A stretch of 64,000 nucleotides of DNA from Candidatus Thiothrix anitrata (GCF_017901155.1 NZ_CP072800.1:124001-188000); one strand, 5' to 3'. Positions 25,089 to 34,700 are shown, counted from the first letter of the stretch. Notes: generated by a model not told the origin, from the sequence alone. Numbers and translations: made by a program.

Positions 25089-25252
25089 CAGGGAACGCGG
25101 CAGTGTTTGGGTAACTGCGGCATGACACTCTACCTGTTTTTATTATTGTAAGAGTCCCCCTGCCTAGCCCTCCCCCGCAAGGGTGGAGGAGACAAGAGAC
25201 GAGTTTTCTATTGTCACGGCGGATTGGGTTTGTCAGCTGCGACTATTATTTT

Positions 25253-25660
25253 TTAGGGGTTGACTGGCAAGCAGTGCAGCCCGTAAGCGCGAAAATCACT
25301 ATCAATGGCAATCGCCGTTCCAACCTGGAGGCGTTGCGTCACAATAAAGCTAGTACAATCCGTAAAACTGAAGCAATGGTCACTGTATTTCAGGAACAAT
25401 GCCCAAGCCTTCTGTTGATCAGCTTTGGTGATGTACTCAAGACGACAAAGTGTGCCTGAATACAGCAACTCGCCAAACCGGACAGCGGCATTCCGACCCG
25501 CCCGATAACGCAGCAAGGTCAATGCTTCATCTGCAATAAAATCCGTTGTCAGTAGTAACGGATAGTGTGCTTCCAACACTTCAGCGACCCGCTCATGGTC
25601 TGGGTCATCTTTATCCATGTAGGCATACCATGCACCTGTATCAACCAAAATGTGCTGCAT
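25253..25660 (-). CDS. PIN-domain toxin (VapC-like)
   Basis: This 135-residue PIN protein starts MQHILVDTGAWYAYMDKDD, has TDFIADEALTLLRYRAG with the second acidic position, YSDHCFSFTDCTSFIVTQRL with the third, and ends AIDSDFRAYGLHCLP. ATG 25660 is the family start; the frame extends to 25678 without support. The antitoxin stop (after frameshift repair) is at 25663, so the two would overlap or touch, as in a normal toxin-antitoxin pair. Confidence 0.85.
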   Translation of the reverse strand: MQHILVDTGAWYAYMDKDDPDHERVAEVLEAHYPLLLTTDFIADEALTLLRYRAGRNAAVRFGELLYSGTLCRLEYITKADQQKAWALFLKYSDHCFSFTDCTSFIVTQRLQVGTAIAIDSDFRAYGLHCLPVNP

Positions 25661-25662
25661 GG

Positions 25663-25916
25663 TTAATCCCCGTTCCAACGTTTTTCATGTGTATACAGAA
25701 AATCGTTGTGGTTTCTGCCTGTCGTGTTCCCTTTGCCAGACACAATGCCCTTTAATGCCAGCAGCGGGTTTTCTGCTGCTTTGGTTGTGCCGCAACGGGA
25801 ATATGTGCATCTAACAACTCACGAATAACAGCGGAAATGCTGCGATTCTTGAGTTTGGCGTAGCGTTGCAGGTTGCGATACTGCTTATCCTCCAGCGAAA
25901 CTTGCGTTCTGTGCAT
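25663..25916 (-). pseudogene. Ribbon-helix-helix antitoxin with a frameshift
   Basis: The N-terminus MHRTQVSLEDKQYRNLQRYAKLKNRSISAVIRELLDAH is a ribbon-helix-helix DNA-binding domain with AGGAGA 8 bases upstream. The frame stops at 25752 with KTRCWH. In the neighbouring frame it continues NPLLALKGIVSGKGNTTGRNHNDFLYTHEKRWNGD to 25663, which has the normal look of this antitoxin family's C-terminus. Loss of one A in an A-run near 25770 explains the break. If real, the toxin would lack a complete neutraliser. Confidence 0.72.
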
Positions 25917-25933
25917 GGCGTAGTCTCCTAACA

Positions 25934-25963
25934 TTACATGATGTAATTATTATAGTGATGTAA
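25934..25963. promoter_or_regulatory. Antitoxin operator with -10 element
   Basis: TTACAT-G-ATGTAA (25934-25946) is a perfect palindrome, and a further half-site GATGTAA lies at 25957-25963. On the minus strand TATAAT falls between them, so the repressor would cover the antitoxin's own promoter. Confidence 0.65.
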
Positions 25964-25987
25964 GTTATCGTCCGCCATATTAATAAA

Positions 25988-26111
25988 CCCTCACCCCAAC
26001 CCACGCCCCAGCCGCTTCATCGCGGTGCTTCGCCCCAGAGGTAGAGGGGCTTAAGAAGGGATTCTCTTGTTCCCCCTCTACCGCTTGGCGGGAGAGGGCT
26101 GGCGGTGAGGG
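25988..26111. repeat. Long inverted-repeat element, copy 1
   Basis: The ends are CCCTCACC and GGTGAGGG, with inner arms such as AGGTAGAGGGG and CCCTCTACC around a core containing CTTAAGAAGGG. It can fold into a long hairpin. A second copy at 27587-27682 shares the core and ends. Both lie just after the stop codon of a lectin-domain gene. It looks like a REP/MITE-type element or a shared transcript end. Confidence 0.75.
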
Positions 26112-26116
26112 TCTTT

Positions 26117-27536
26117 TTAGTCGATCTTCACACTGAACTGCGCATTCGGGCTAGTTGCACCGACAGCCAAATCACCCGCATTAACCATGATTTTCTTCAG
26201 GCAGCGTCGTATTTGCCTACATCGGTATCCGCTGCATCGGTTTTCACCGCACCGCCGAATGTCAATGAACCCGCTACATAAGAGGCATATTGCGGAAGGG
26301 TGTAATGCAGATCTACACCTTTCGCTAAGGATTTGCCGCCATTCGTAGCGCGGGTACGCAAGATCGCGCACTGCCCTGAATCCATTTCAGCCAAACGTTC
26401 AGTGCCGAAAGCACCATCCGCTTCACCGTCACACGCCACGTCTTTCGCACCTTCCAGCTCTACCGCAACACTTGGCAGTGGGCAGTCAATCTCAAATTCA
26501 ATCAGGTAGCCTTTATTAGCTGAGCTGGCAATATCATTCCATCTACCGTCGGTATACATCTCTGTTTGAGCTTCGGCACCAGCAGAGTTGTCCGGTTGCG
26601 CGGTACTCCAGTTAGTGTAGGCAAATGGCTCATCCCAAGCGGCCTGCGCAACGCCGGGTTTCGCCCAGAAGAACGCTCCACCACCAACTTTACGGCCACC
26701 ACCGATGAACAATGTTCCAGAATTTTGAGCTTTAGCCACGTTCAGGACAAATGCATTTTCCTCTGCGCTGGCGATGGTTACTAAACGCCCGCGCTTACCG
26801 TTATAGATATATTTGTCAGAGTCTGCGAGTGAATCCCACCAACTTAAGTTCTTCTTAACCACGCCATACGCATGACAGTTACCACCTGCTGCTTGCTCCC
26901 AAATAACTGGAGTGAAGTCAACGTTAGTATCTTTGAAAGTGATGGTGGCAGTGTTGTCGGTAAGATCAGGACTCCCATCAGCACTGGTGCTAGAAGCCGT
27001 ATTCCCTTTAGAATCCGTGGCATCCAAGCTCACTTTTAATACGTCATCAACGGCTATTGCCGCAGGCAACACGCTTTCCACGATCAACTTAGCCGACGCG
27101 CCCGCCGCCAAGGTGGTGGACGTGATAGGTGTTGTTTCGCCAGAATCCAGCACACCATTGCCGTTGGCATCAAGGTAAATTTTCACCGCAGTAGCATCCA
27201 GCGTATCAACACCGTCTGTGAGGTTGGCCGCTGCCAGTGCAAACGTTTCAGAAACGTTACCGTTATTGGTTAAGGTGTGGACGCTGTAAACCTTGCTGGA
27301 AGGAATCATCGCCACTTGTTGCTCTGCACCTTGCGTGATGGTCAAGGTGGCTTTACGCACTTCGCGGATGCTGATTTCAACGATGTTGGATTCGGCAGAG
27401 TAAGTTTTGCCGCCAATGTCGCTGTAGGTAGCAATGACTTTGTTTTGCAGAATTGCGCCACCGGCGCAGCAGCAACCGCAATGCCTGTTACCAATGACAA
27501 GGTAATCGCACTTGCGAGGGGTTTTAATTTGAACAT
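26117..27536 (-). pseudogene. Secreted DUF11-like / C-type-lectin-domain protein, copy 2, two frameshifts
   Basis: This is a paralogue of the gene at 27698-29062. The signal peptide (MFKLKPLASAITLSLVTGIAVAAAP) is in one frame, cut near 27458 where the other copy has CCGGGAGC and this one CCGGCGC. The main body (26197-27360) contains a beta domain (VYSVHTLTNNGNVSETFALAAANL), a C-type lectin-like domain (WEQAAGGNCHAYG...TLFIGGGRKVGGGAFFW...PFAYTNWSTAQPDNS...IEFEIDCPLP) and a second DUF11-like domain. A third frame, entered near 26205, gives the ending VGATSPNAQFSVKID. All breaks fit loss of one G/C. It is probably exported to the cell surface. Confidence 0.78.
26197..27360 (-). CDS. Readable main segment of lectin-domain protein copy 2
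   Basis: This 387-residue frame carries the first beta domain, the C-type lectin-like domain and most of the last beta domain, but not the signal peptide or the last 30 residues. It is part of the broken gene 26117-27536. Confidence 0.7.
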   Translation of the reverse strand: MRKATLTITQGAEQQVAMIPSSKVYSVHTLTNNGNVSETFALAAANLTDGVDTLDATAVKIYLDANGNGVLDSGETTPITSTTLAAGASAKLIVESVLPAAIAVDDVLKVSLDATDSKGNTASSTSADGSPDLTDNTATITFKDTNVDFTPVIWEQAAGGNCHAYGVVKKNLSWWDSLADSDKYIYNGKRGRLVTIASAEENAFVLNVAKAQNSGTLFIGGGRKVGGGAFFWAKPGVAQAAWDEPFAYTNWSTAQPDNSAGAEAQTEMYTDGRWNDIASSANKGYLIEFEIDCPLPSVAVELEGAKDVACDGEADGAFGTERLAEMDSGQCAILRTRATNGGKSLAKGVDLHYTLPQYASYVAGSLTFGGAVKTDAADTDVGKYDAA

Positions 27537-27586
27537 TTCTATGACTCTCTATTTTTTATATTGTTGGGTTTGTGGTTTTAAGCGTG

Positions 27587-27682
27587 CCTCACCCAATCCC
27601 TCTCCCAGAGGTAGAGGGGCTTAAGAAGGGGATCTCCTGTTCCCCTCTACCGCTAGGCGGGAGAGGGGCTAGGCGGTGAGGG
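27587..27682. repeat. Long inverted-repeat element, copy 2
   Basis: CCTCACCC at the left pairs with GGTGAGG at the right. Inside, CCCTCTCCC pairs with GGGAGAGGG and AGGTAGAGGGG with CCCCTCTACC, around a core containing CTTAAGAAGGG. This version is more perfect than copy 1 and would form a hairpin of about 95 nt. It sits 16 bp after the stop of lectin-domain copy 1. Confidence 0.8.
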
Positions 27683-27697
27683 GTTTCTTGGTCTTTA

Positions 27698-29062
27698 TTA
27701 GTCGATCTTCACACTGAACTGCGCATATGGGCTAGTTGCACCGACTACCAAATCACCCGCCAACACAGACACACGCTTGGTAGATGCATCGTATTTGCCT
27801 GCATCCGTGTCTACTGCATCGGTTTGATCTGTGCCATCAAACTTGATTGAGCCGGTGAGATAGCTAGCGTAAGTCGGCACGGTGTAGTTCAGCAGCACAT
27901 TCTTAGCGAGCGATTTGCCGTTGTTAGTAGCGCGACTACGCAGGATCGCACACTCACCGGAATACATGTCTTCCAACTTCGCTGTACCAAAAGCCGTATC
28001 TGCCGTGCCATCGCATTTCTCGTCTTTTGCACCTTCCAGTTCAACCGCTACCGCTGGCAGTGGGCAGTCAATATCAAACTCAATGACGTAAAATGCTGAT
28101 GCGCTGCTCGTTACGTCGTGCCATACGCCGTCATACCGCCAAGCAAGTGCATCTTCCCCTGCATTGTCAGGTTGTCCTGACATCCAGTTGGTATAAGAGA
28201 ATGCCTCACCCGTTACCCATGCAAATGGCGAGGTAGCACCACCTGTACGTTTTGCACCAATCCAGTAGTTATTGTTGTTACTATTGACGGCATTTTTGAC
28301 AAAAGTATTCTCTGCTGCACTGGTAATGGTTGCCAAATGCCCCATTTTACCATTGAACATTGAGGCTTCTGCGTGAGCTTTTGCTGGCAAATACGACAGT
28401 GCTTTATTGACCCCTGCGTAAGCATGGCAGTTGCCGCCCGCCGCTTGTTCCCAAATGACTGGGGTATAGCTGACATTGCTATTTTTGAAGGTGATCTTGA
28501 CCGTATTGGTGCTGGCAGCCGCAGTACCTTTGGAATCCGTAGCGTCCAAGGTTACGTTTAATTTGTCACTGAGCGCGACAGCCGCAGGCAACACGCTTTC
28601 CACAATCAACTTAGCCGACGCGCCCGCCGCCAAGGTGGTGGACGTGATAGGTGTTGCACCTTCTGTACCGTCTAATACGCCGTTACCGTTGGCATCAAGG
28701 TAAATTTTCAGCGCGGAAGCATCCAGCGTGTCATCGCTGCCTGTGACGTTAGCCGCCGCCAGTGCGAAGGTTTCAGAAACGTTACCGTTATTGGTTAAGG
28801 TGTGAACGCTGTAAACCTTGCTGGATGGGATCATCGCTACGGTTTGCTCCGCACCATCAGTAAGGGTCAAGGTGGCAGTGCGCACTTCGCGGATACTGAT
28901 TTCAACAATGTTGGATTCAGCAGTGTAAGTTTTGCCGCCAATGTCGCTGTAGGTGGCAATGACTTTGTTTTGCAGGATTGCGCCACCGGGAGCAGCAGCA
29001 ACGGCAATGCCTGTCATCAGCGACAGTGCGATGGAACTCGCGATGGGTTTCATTTTAAACAT
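27698..29062 (-). CDS. Secreted DUF11-like / C-type-lectin-domain protein, copy 1 (intact)
   Basis: This 454-residue protein has a signal peptide (MFKMKPIASSIALSLMTGIAVAAAP), a beta domain (about 30-190) including EVRTATLTLTDGAEQTV, a C-type lectin-like domain (about 200-330) and a final DUF11-like domain. The lectin domain shows GNCHAY, GHLATITSAAENTF, YWIGAKRTGG, FSYTNWMSGQPDN, RYDGVWHDV and FDIDCP, the order of a classical lectin fold with two framing cysteines. Such domains bind sugars or proteins in other organisms; the ligand here is unknown. ATG 29062 follows GAGAG. Its closest relative is the next gene downstream. Confidence 0.85.
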   Translation of the reverse strand: MFKMKPIASSIALSLMTGIAVAAAPGGAILQNKVIATYSDIGGKTYTAESNIVEISIREVRTATLTLTDGAEQTVAMIPSSKVYSVHTLTNNGNVSETFALAAANVTGSDDTLDASALKIYLDANGNGVLDGTEGATPITSTTLAAGASAKLIVESVLPAAVALSDKLNVTLDATDSKGTAAASTNTVKITFKNSNVSYTPVIWEQAAGGNCHAYAGVNKALSYLPAKAHAEASMFNGKMGHLATITSAAENTFVKNAVNSNNNNYWIGAKRTGGATSPFAWVTGEAFSYTNWMSGQPDNAGEDALAWRYDGVWHDVTSSASAFYVIEFDIDCPLPAVAVELEGAKDEKCDGTADTAFGTAKLEDMYSGECAILRSRATNNGKSLAKNVLLNYTVPTYASYLTGSIKFDGTDQTDAVDTDAGKYDASTKRVSVLAGDLVVGATSPYAQFSVKID

Positions 29063-29096
29063 GGTTTTGACTCTCATTGGTTTTTTATGATTGGGA

Positions 29097-29118
29097 GAAA
29101 AGGCGTATTCGATACGCC
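29097..29118 (-). terminator. Terminator after the small secreted protein gene
   Basis: GGCGTAT-TCG-ATACGCC (29102-29118) is a perfect stem; read on the minus strand it is followed by TTTTCT. It ends the transcript of the gene at 29131-29617. Confidence 0.75.
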
Positions 29119-29130
29119 CCTACGGGGAAC

Positions 29131-29617
29131 TTATTTCACCTTAACGCGGTAGCTGTACACTTGCTCCGCATTGCCCGGAATGCCTTCTGTTGGCATCCAG
29201 CGCACGTGGGTGTATTGGGAAGCAGGGATAATCGTTTCAACGTTTTCTACCATGCGCTTGACTGGCTCACCTTCAAAGGTTTTGCCGCCGTCAATGCTCA
29301 CTTCAAACGCTGCGTCTACCGGGGCGTGGGCAGTGTCAGCCTGGTATTCGGTGGTTTTAGGAATCGGCCCCGACTACCATCACATTGGACAGCTCATCAG
29401 CACTGTTGTTTTTGTAAACAGCACGGAATTCCACGGTGGACTTACGATCAACTTCTTTAGTGGCAGTAGCCACTTCATTGCCTTGCGCATCGGTAGAGAT
29501 GGCGTAGGCATTCATGGCGATTTGCAGCGGGCCTTTGTCAGCAGCAAAAGCAGCAGCGGCAGAAATTGCCAATGTACCAGCGATCAGAAGGCTTGCGAAT
29601 TTGGTTTTGATGTTCAT
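29131..29617 (-). pseudogene. Small secreted DUF11-like protein, one frameshift
   Basis: The protein starts MNIKTKFASLLIAGTLAISAAAAFAADKGPLQIA, a clear signal peptide. It reads to DELSNVMVVG, where the frame breaks (29357-29365); in the next frame it continues PIPKTTEYQADTAHAPVDAAFEVSIDGGKTF and ends EQVYSYRVKVK at 29131. Removing one G from GGGG at the break restores a DUF11-like beta sandwich of about 160 residues. Its own terminator follows. A role with the lectin-domain and giant surface proteins is suggested only by location. Confidence 0.75.
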
Positions 29618-29952
29618 AGTTGTAACCCAGTTGTTATTAAATTTTGCTATTCCGGCTTTATTTCCGTAGACAAAAAATAACATTTATTTTATCCGGCACA
29701 CAACACCGCCCATCCTTAATTCACTTGTTTACGATGCGCGGTTTATTGTTTTAAATTAGTTAGTTACATTCAATTATCCGCAACATTTATATTTAACTTT
29801 CGCACAAAAGAAACTTATTTGTTTCAAAAATAATAATTTTGTAACTTTTTAGTGCCGTTGTTGATGGGACAACCGCTCATTTGTTGCGATGCACAACCAT
29901 ATCTTGTAGTATCCAGCGCATCCTTTAGCGTTTTACTAAGGTTTGTGCAGCC
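29618..29952. promoter_or_regulatory. AT-rich divergent intergenic region before aceK
   Basis: This gene-free stretch lies between the small secreted protein (-) and aceK (+). It is markedly AT-rich (about 29660-29860) and includes the dyad GAAAC-TTATTT-GTTTC (29810-29825). Promoters for both neighbours should be here; I cannot assign hexamers confidently, and I see no small gene. Confidence 0.3.
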
Positions 29953-30468
29953 ATGTCAGAGCTTTCCTTACACAGCAACCAACTGGCGCGTGGCATTGCC
30001 ACTACCATCTTGCAAGGTTTTAACCGCCACTTTGAAATCTTCCAGCGCATTACCGTGGATGCCATCAAACGCTTTGAAGCCGCAGACTGGCAGGCGGTGC
30101 AACTGGCTTCGCGGGAACGCATTGTGTTGTACGACCGCCGCATTGCGGAAACCGTCGCGATGGTGCGTGATTTGTACGAGGTCAAAACCCTTGATCTAAA
30201 GCTGTGGCAGGAAGTAAAGCATTGCTACATCCGTATGTTATTGGATCACCAACAACCGGAATTGGCGGAAACGTTTTATAACTCGGTCTTTTGCCGCCAA
30301 TTTCCACGTCAGTATTACACCAATCATTTCATTTTCCTGCGTAGCTCGATTTCGACGGAATACATTGACTCCGAAGAAGCCAGCTACATCGCGTATTATC
30401 CGGTGTCATCGGATTGCGGGAAAGCATTACGCAGATTTTGGAGAATGCGGGCTTTGCGTTGCCTTTGA
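29953..30468 (+). CDS. aceK: Readable N-terminal segment of aceK
   Basis: This frame holds the first 155 or so residues of AceK (SELSLHSNQLARGIATTILQ to SYIAYYPVSS), then leaves the reading frame near 30412, where SSGLRES becomes SSDCGK. Confidence 0.75.
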   Translation: MSELSLHSNQLARGIATTILQGFNRHFEIFQRITVDAIKRFEAADWQAVQLASRERIVLYDRRIAETVAMVRDLYEVKTLDLKLWQEVKHCYIRMLLDHQQPELAETFYNSVFCRQFPRQYYTNHFIFLRSSISTEYIDSEEASYIAYYPVSSDCGKALRRFWRMRALRCL

Positions 30469-31252
30469 AGATTTGGGGCGTGATTTACGCAATATTTACA
30501 AAACCATTGTGCGGCACTATCGCAATAAAGCGAACCGTAAAGCGCAGCTCAATTTCCAATTAGCGGTGATTCGCAGCCCGTTTTTCCGTAATAAAGCGGC
30601 TTATATTGTGGGGCGCATGATCAATGGGCGGGAAGAGATTCCGTTTTGCCTGCCTATTTTGAATAACGAAAACGGTGGTTTATACATCGACACCTTATTG
30701 CTGGGGAAAAAGCCTGTCGGTGGTGTTCAGTTATTCACAGGCGTATTTTATGATGCCGCATCAAGTACCTTCTGCGGTGGTGTCATTCCTGCAAAACTTA
30801 TTGCCGCGCCGTAATACCTCGGAGCTGTATTCCGCACTGGGGTTGCACAAACAAGGCAAGTCCACGTTTTACCGCGATTTTTTGCACCATTTAAAACATT
30901 CCACGGATCAATTCGTGGTTGCACCGGTATTCGCGGCATGGTGATGATGGTATTCACCCTGCCCTCTTACCCGTATGTGTTTAAAATTATTAAGGATAAA
31001 TTTGCCCCGCAAAAGGAATTTACCCGTAAAGTGGTTGAGGAAAAGTATCAACTGGTTAAACGCCATGACCGCGTAGGACGCATGGCGGATATGCTGGAAT
31101 ACTCAATGGTGGCATTACCGACAGCACGGTTTTCCCGGAATTATTGCAAGAGCTGCAAGATACCTGCGCCAGCAGCATGAGTTACGAAGACGGTAATGTG
31201 GTGTTCCGCCATATTTACCTTGAACGGCGCATGATTCCGCTGAATATGTTTA

Positions 31253-31669
31253 TTGAAACCGCTAACGATGAGCAATTGGAAAAAGTCATCGAAGATTACG
31301 GTATGGCAATTAAACAATTGGCTGGCGCGAATATTTTCCGGTGATTTCCTTTACAAAAACTTTGGGGTAACGCAGTTAGGGCGCGTGGTGTTTTACGACT
31401 ACGATGAAATTAGCTACATGACGGAATGTAATTTCCGCAAGATTCCGCCGCCACGTTTCCCTGAAGACGAATTCCGCTCAGAACCTTGGTATTCCATCGA
31501 ACCCAACGATGTATTCCCGGAAGAGTTCGGCACATTTTTGCTGGCAAACCCACGGATTCGTAAGACATTTTTGAAGCACCACAAGGATTTGTTAAGTGCT
31601 AAATATTGGCAGGACAAACAAACACGCATCCGCGCAGGTCAGTACGAAGACGTGTTCCTTACCCGGTGA
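31253..31669 (+). CDS. aceK: Readable C-terminal segment of aceK
   Basis: From about 31340 this frame reads [45 protein letters not shown] and continues to the natural AceK end. The kinase DYDE motif is intact. The first 28 residues of the frame are out of register. Confidence 0.75.
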   Translation: MKPLTMSNWKKSSKITVWQLNNWLARIFSGDFLYKNFGVTQLGRVVFYDYDEISYMTECNFRKIPPPRFPEDEFRSEPWYSIEPNDVFPEEFGTFLLANPRIRKTFLKHHKDLLSAKYWQDKQTRIRAGQYEDVFLTR

Positions 31670-31706
31670 CTGCGCGTTTTAAACGTTAATTGCATCTTCT
31701 CTCCAT

Positions 31707-31730
31707 TAAAAAAGGCTCCGAAGGAGCCTT
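31707..31730. terminator. Bidirectional terminator between aceK and the giant gene
   Basis: AAGGCTCC-GAA-GGAGCCTT (31712-31730) is flanked by an A-run on the left, giving a T-run for the minus-strand giant gene, which stops at 31746. It could also serve aceK. Confidence 0.8.
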
Positions 31731-31745
31731 CATTGCCAGTTACAC

Positions 31746-34700
31746 TTACTTAGCCTTTGCGCCCCAGCGTTGGTAGCCAAAGGCCACCCACACCATCAGC
31801 AAACTCAGGAATAGCAAGCTCCACTCACCCAACGTCGGGATTTGCGCCGCAGAACCCAGCGAGATGTCGGTAGTATCGTTCGGATCATCCGTACCGCCAT
31901 TGTCGGTAGTAATGTCGTCGTACTCCGGTTTACCGTCGCCGTCCAAATCCCAGCTTGAATGCGCTTGGTTGGAAATGGTCTGCTGTTCACCTGCTTTGTC
32001 GAGCATACTGTAGAAGCGGATGACCACTTCGTTCGCTGCCGCAGCCTCGGTGACATTGCCCGCATCCGCGCCAATCGTACCAATCCAAATCACCCGACCA
32101 CGTGGGTAATCAGCACTTGGAGCTTCGTACTTGCACGTTTCAGTCACGGATGTGCCACGCGCTTCACAGTAAACACCGTCCGCACTGACAAACTCACCCG
32201 CAGACATTGCCGCGTAGTGCGTACCTTCCGGTACACCATCGTAGACCTTGACCTTAGCTACACTGTCGCTGCTGCTATTGATCCACACCATTTGCCACAA
32301 CATCACGTAATCGCCGGTAGCGGTAACGGTTTTGTAAGCACTCGGCGGATCAAAGATGAAGTGCAGTTTCGCCGTGCTTTCATCGTTTGCATTCAGCTCC
32401 GCATCAAACACCGTACCGTCTTCCAACACCGGTTTCGCGGTAGCTGTCGCGGTATTCACCAAGCTGGTGGTAATGCGGTGTTCGTAGTAGTAACGAATCC
32501 GCGCATTCGCATCCTTACTCAGCGGTACTAACGAAGTCGGCACCGTACCCAGCGGCTTAAGCTGTGCAGCAGTCAGGTTCAGCGTGTTATCGACCAGTGC
32601 GATTTGTGCCAAACCAGTTTCACCCGGATTGGTAATCTCGAAGCAGTAAGTCACGTTTTCCTGCTTGTCCTTGTCGATGTCAACGATGCTCAACTCGCTG
32701 GTTGCCGCATCCGTACCACATTTCGCACCTGCGTCGTGGCCTTGGTAAGCGGTTTTCAGCAACTTGATCTCGCTTTTCAGTGCGCTATCAAGGAAGTCCA
32801 GCCCGGTACAACCCACATTACCATCCGGCAAGGTGCAGGTGTTTTTACCATCTGCCACCGATACCAGCACCGGAATGCGGTTATCGTTGCCTTCTGAGCG
32901 GTCAGCCGTGGAAATGTGCGCCGGTTTATCCTTCTCGACGATGACGTAATGACCGGTAATGACTTCATCAAAGGCATAACGCCCGTCTGCATCTGTTACC
33001 ACCGTTGCAATCCGCACACCATCAGACGGGTCGCCATTACCATCAGGATCGGTGAACAATTCCAGCGTGACACCAGCAATACCGCCACTAGCTTGAGTCA
33101 AATCACCCTTACGCTCAGGATCAGGACGCACATACCCTGTCAGGCTACCTTTCGGCTCTGCATCAAGGAACATCAACCCTTGTGGTGCTTCACTTGCCAC
33201 CACGGTAAACGGAATCCGGTTGTCATTCTTGTCCGCGCTGTCAGCGGTAGACTCATAATTTGCCGGATCAGTTTCCACCAGCAGGTAACGACCGGGCGGC
33301 ACTTTCGCAAAGGTAAACGTACCGCTGGCATCCGTCAGCACAGTTTCCAGCAAACGACCATCCGCCGGATCACCATCACCATTCGGGTCGGTGTACAAGG
33401 CCACACTCACACCCACCAGACCACGTTCAGTGACACCCGCTTGGGTATCGTGGTTGTGGTCGTCAATGACCTTACCGGCTGGAGCCACCCAAGTGGACGG
33501 ATCGTAAGCCAAGAAGCTTGCATCTTTCGCATCCGAACCACTTTTCACTACGACCGTCAGGTGTTCGTGGTCAATTACCACGCTACCGTCAGTGGTTGCC
33601 GGGGTGCTGCCTGTTGCCACAAAACCGGGCTTATGGGTAACGCTCACGGTGTAAGTACCCGGTGGAACCAGCAATTGATAACTGCCATCTTCACCCGTAG
33701 TCGTGGTCATCGTTACCGGATTACCGAAGCTATCCGTGCCTGTCACGGTAATCGTTACCCCACCAAGGCCGCCATCTTCCGGCTCAATCGTGCCATTTGC
33801 CCACAGGTCATTCAGCACTTTACCGCTGATTACCGCTGGGGTAATGCCCACATCCACCGCGTCATTCAGCGAACCAGACAGGTAAGCTTGCAGCGGACTT
33901 GTACCGGAAGCATCCACATCAGAGTCGAGAGCGCGGTCTTCACCCTGTTTTGCCGGAGTAAAGCTGCTGTCCAGCGACACCACTTGAATGCTGTATTTAC
34001 CTTCCGGCACGGCAAACTGGTATTTGCCTTGGGCATCAGTGGTCGTCGTTGCCACAAAACCGCCGTCTTCATTCAGCAGAGTAACGCTGACGTTAGCCAG
34101 TGGTGTTTCACCTGCATCCTGAATGCCGTTGCGATTGCTATCCAGCCACACGTAATCGCCGATCTTGGCAGGCAAAATACCCGCGTCGATAGTTTGATCA
34201 CCCTGCGTACCGGAACCCACCGTTACCGTTGCTATCCCCGTTGCCGGATCAGCGTTGGAATCGGTTGCGCGGTCTTCACCTTGCTGGGCAGTAGTCAGTT
34301 TCAATGCACCGACCACGAATTGCACGCTGTAAGTCGCTGGAGCCACGTCACGGAAAGCGTAGAAACCGCTGGCATCCGTTACCTGAGTATCCATCGTTTT
34401 ACCTTTGGCATTAATCAGCTTCACGGTAATGCCAGCAACACCCGGCTCGCCCTCGTCCTGCATTCCATTTTCATTGAGGTCAGTCCATACCCGATCACCC
34501 AATGCCCCGGCAACAACACCGGCATCCAGATTAGTAATGGTATTGGTCGAAGTCACCGTAAACGCATCAGTCAACCCGGTTTCAGGGTCAGCGTCAGAAT
34601 CTACTGCTAAATCTTCACCCACACCTTTTTCCACCAGCTTCAGAGTTTCCGGCATCACGAACGCGACACGGTATTCACCCGGCAATACGCCAGTGAAGTG

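Larger units (their letters stand above)
20956..25123 (-). pseudogene. Large outer-membrane protein: DUF11-like N-terminus plus long beta-barrel, about 8 frameshifts
   Basis: Six consecutive minus-strand frames abut or overlap and join into one protein of about 1,380 residues. The N-terminus has a hydrophobic leader (LMPMLLMAANASAA), a DUF11-like beta domain (VGDVLTFTFSFADHTGATLPYYRINTRL), a carboxypeptidase-regulatory-like fold (GGVRIYLEDGRYAITDKTGDFNFHAVKPG) and an Ig-like region. The C-terminal 650 residues look like outer-membrane beta strands (alternating, Tyr-rich, VYAKYDNGNDMLG). Breaks near 21178, 21330, 22623, 22860, 23855, 24350 and 24435 all fit loss of one base in a G/C run of 3-4. 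A further loss near 25092 would extend the start to ATG 25123. The exact export role is unknown. Confidence 0.7.
29953..31669 (+). pseudogene. aceK: Isocitrate dehydrogenase kinase/phosphatase, about 7 indels
   Basis: AceK phosphorylates and dephosphorylates isocitrate dehydrogenase, steering carbon into the glyoxylate bypass. Six overlapping plus-strand frames join into a full-length protein of about 570 residues: ARGIATTILQGFNRHFEIF, then [106 protein letters not shown] and [17 protein letters not shown]. Breaks near 30412, 30468, 30708, 30931, 31133 and 31336 each fit a one-base change in a homopolymer; 31336 needs two (CCCGGG to CCGG). No substitution-type stop was seen. No aceA or aceB lies nearby. 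Confidence 0.85.

Noticed and set aside
26117-29062. Diversity-generating retroelement with lectin-fold target proteins
   Set aside because: No reverse transcriptase gene or template repeat is visible, and the lectin domains are of the classical type.
32916-34610. Plus-strand open frame of 564 codons inside the giant gene
   Set aside because: It is antisense to SdrD-B-like repeats and rich in His/Arg/Ile. The repeat bias of the real gene keeps this frame open.
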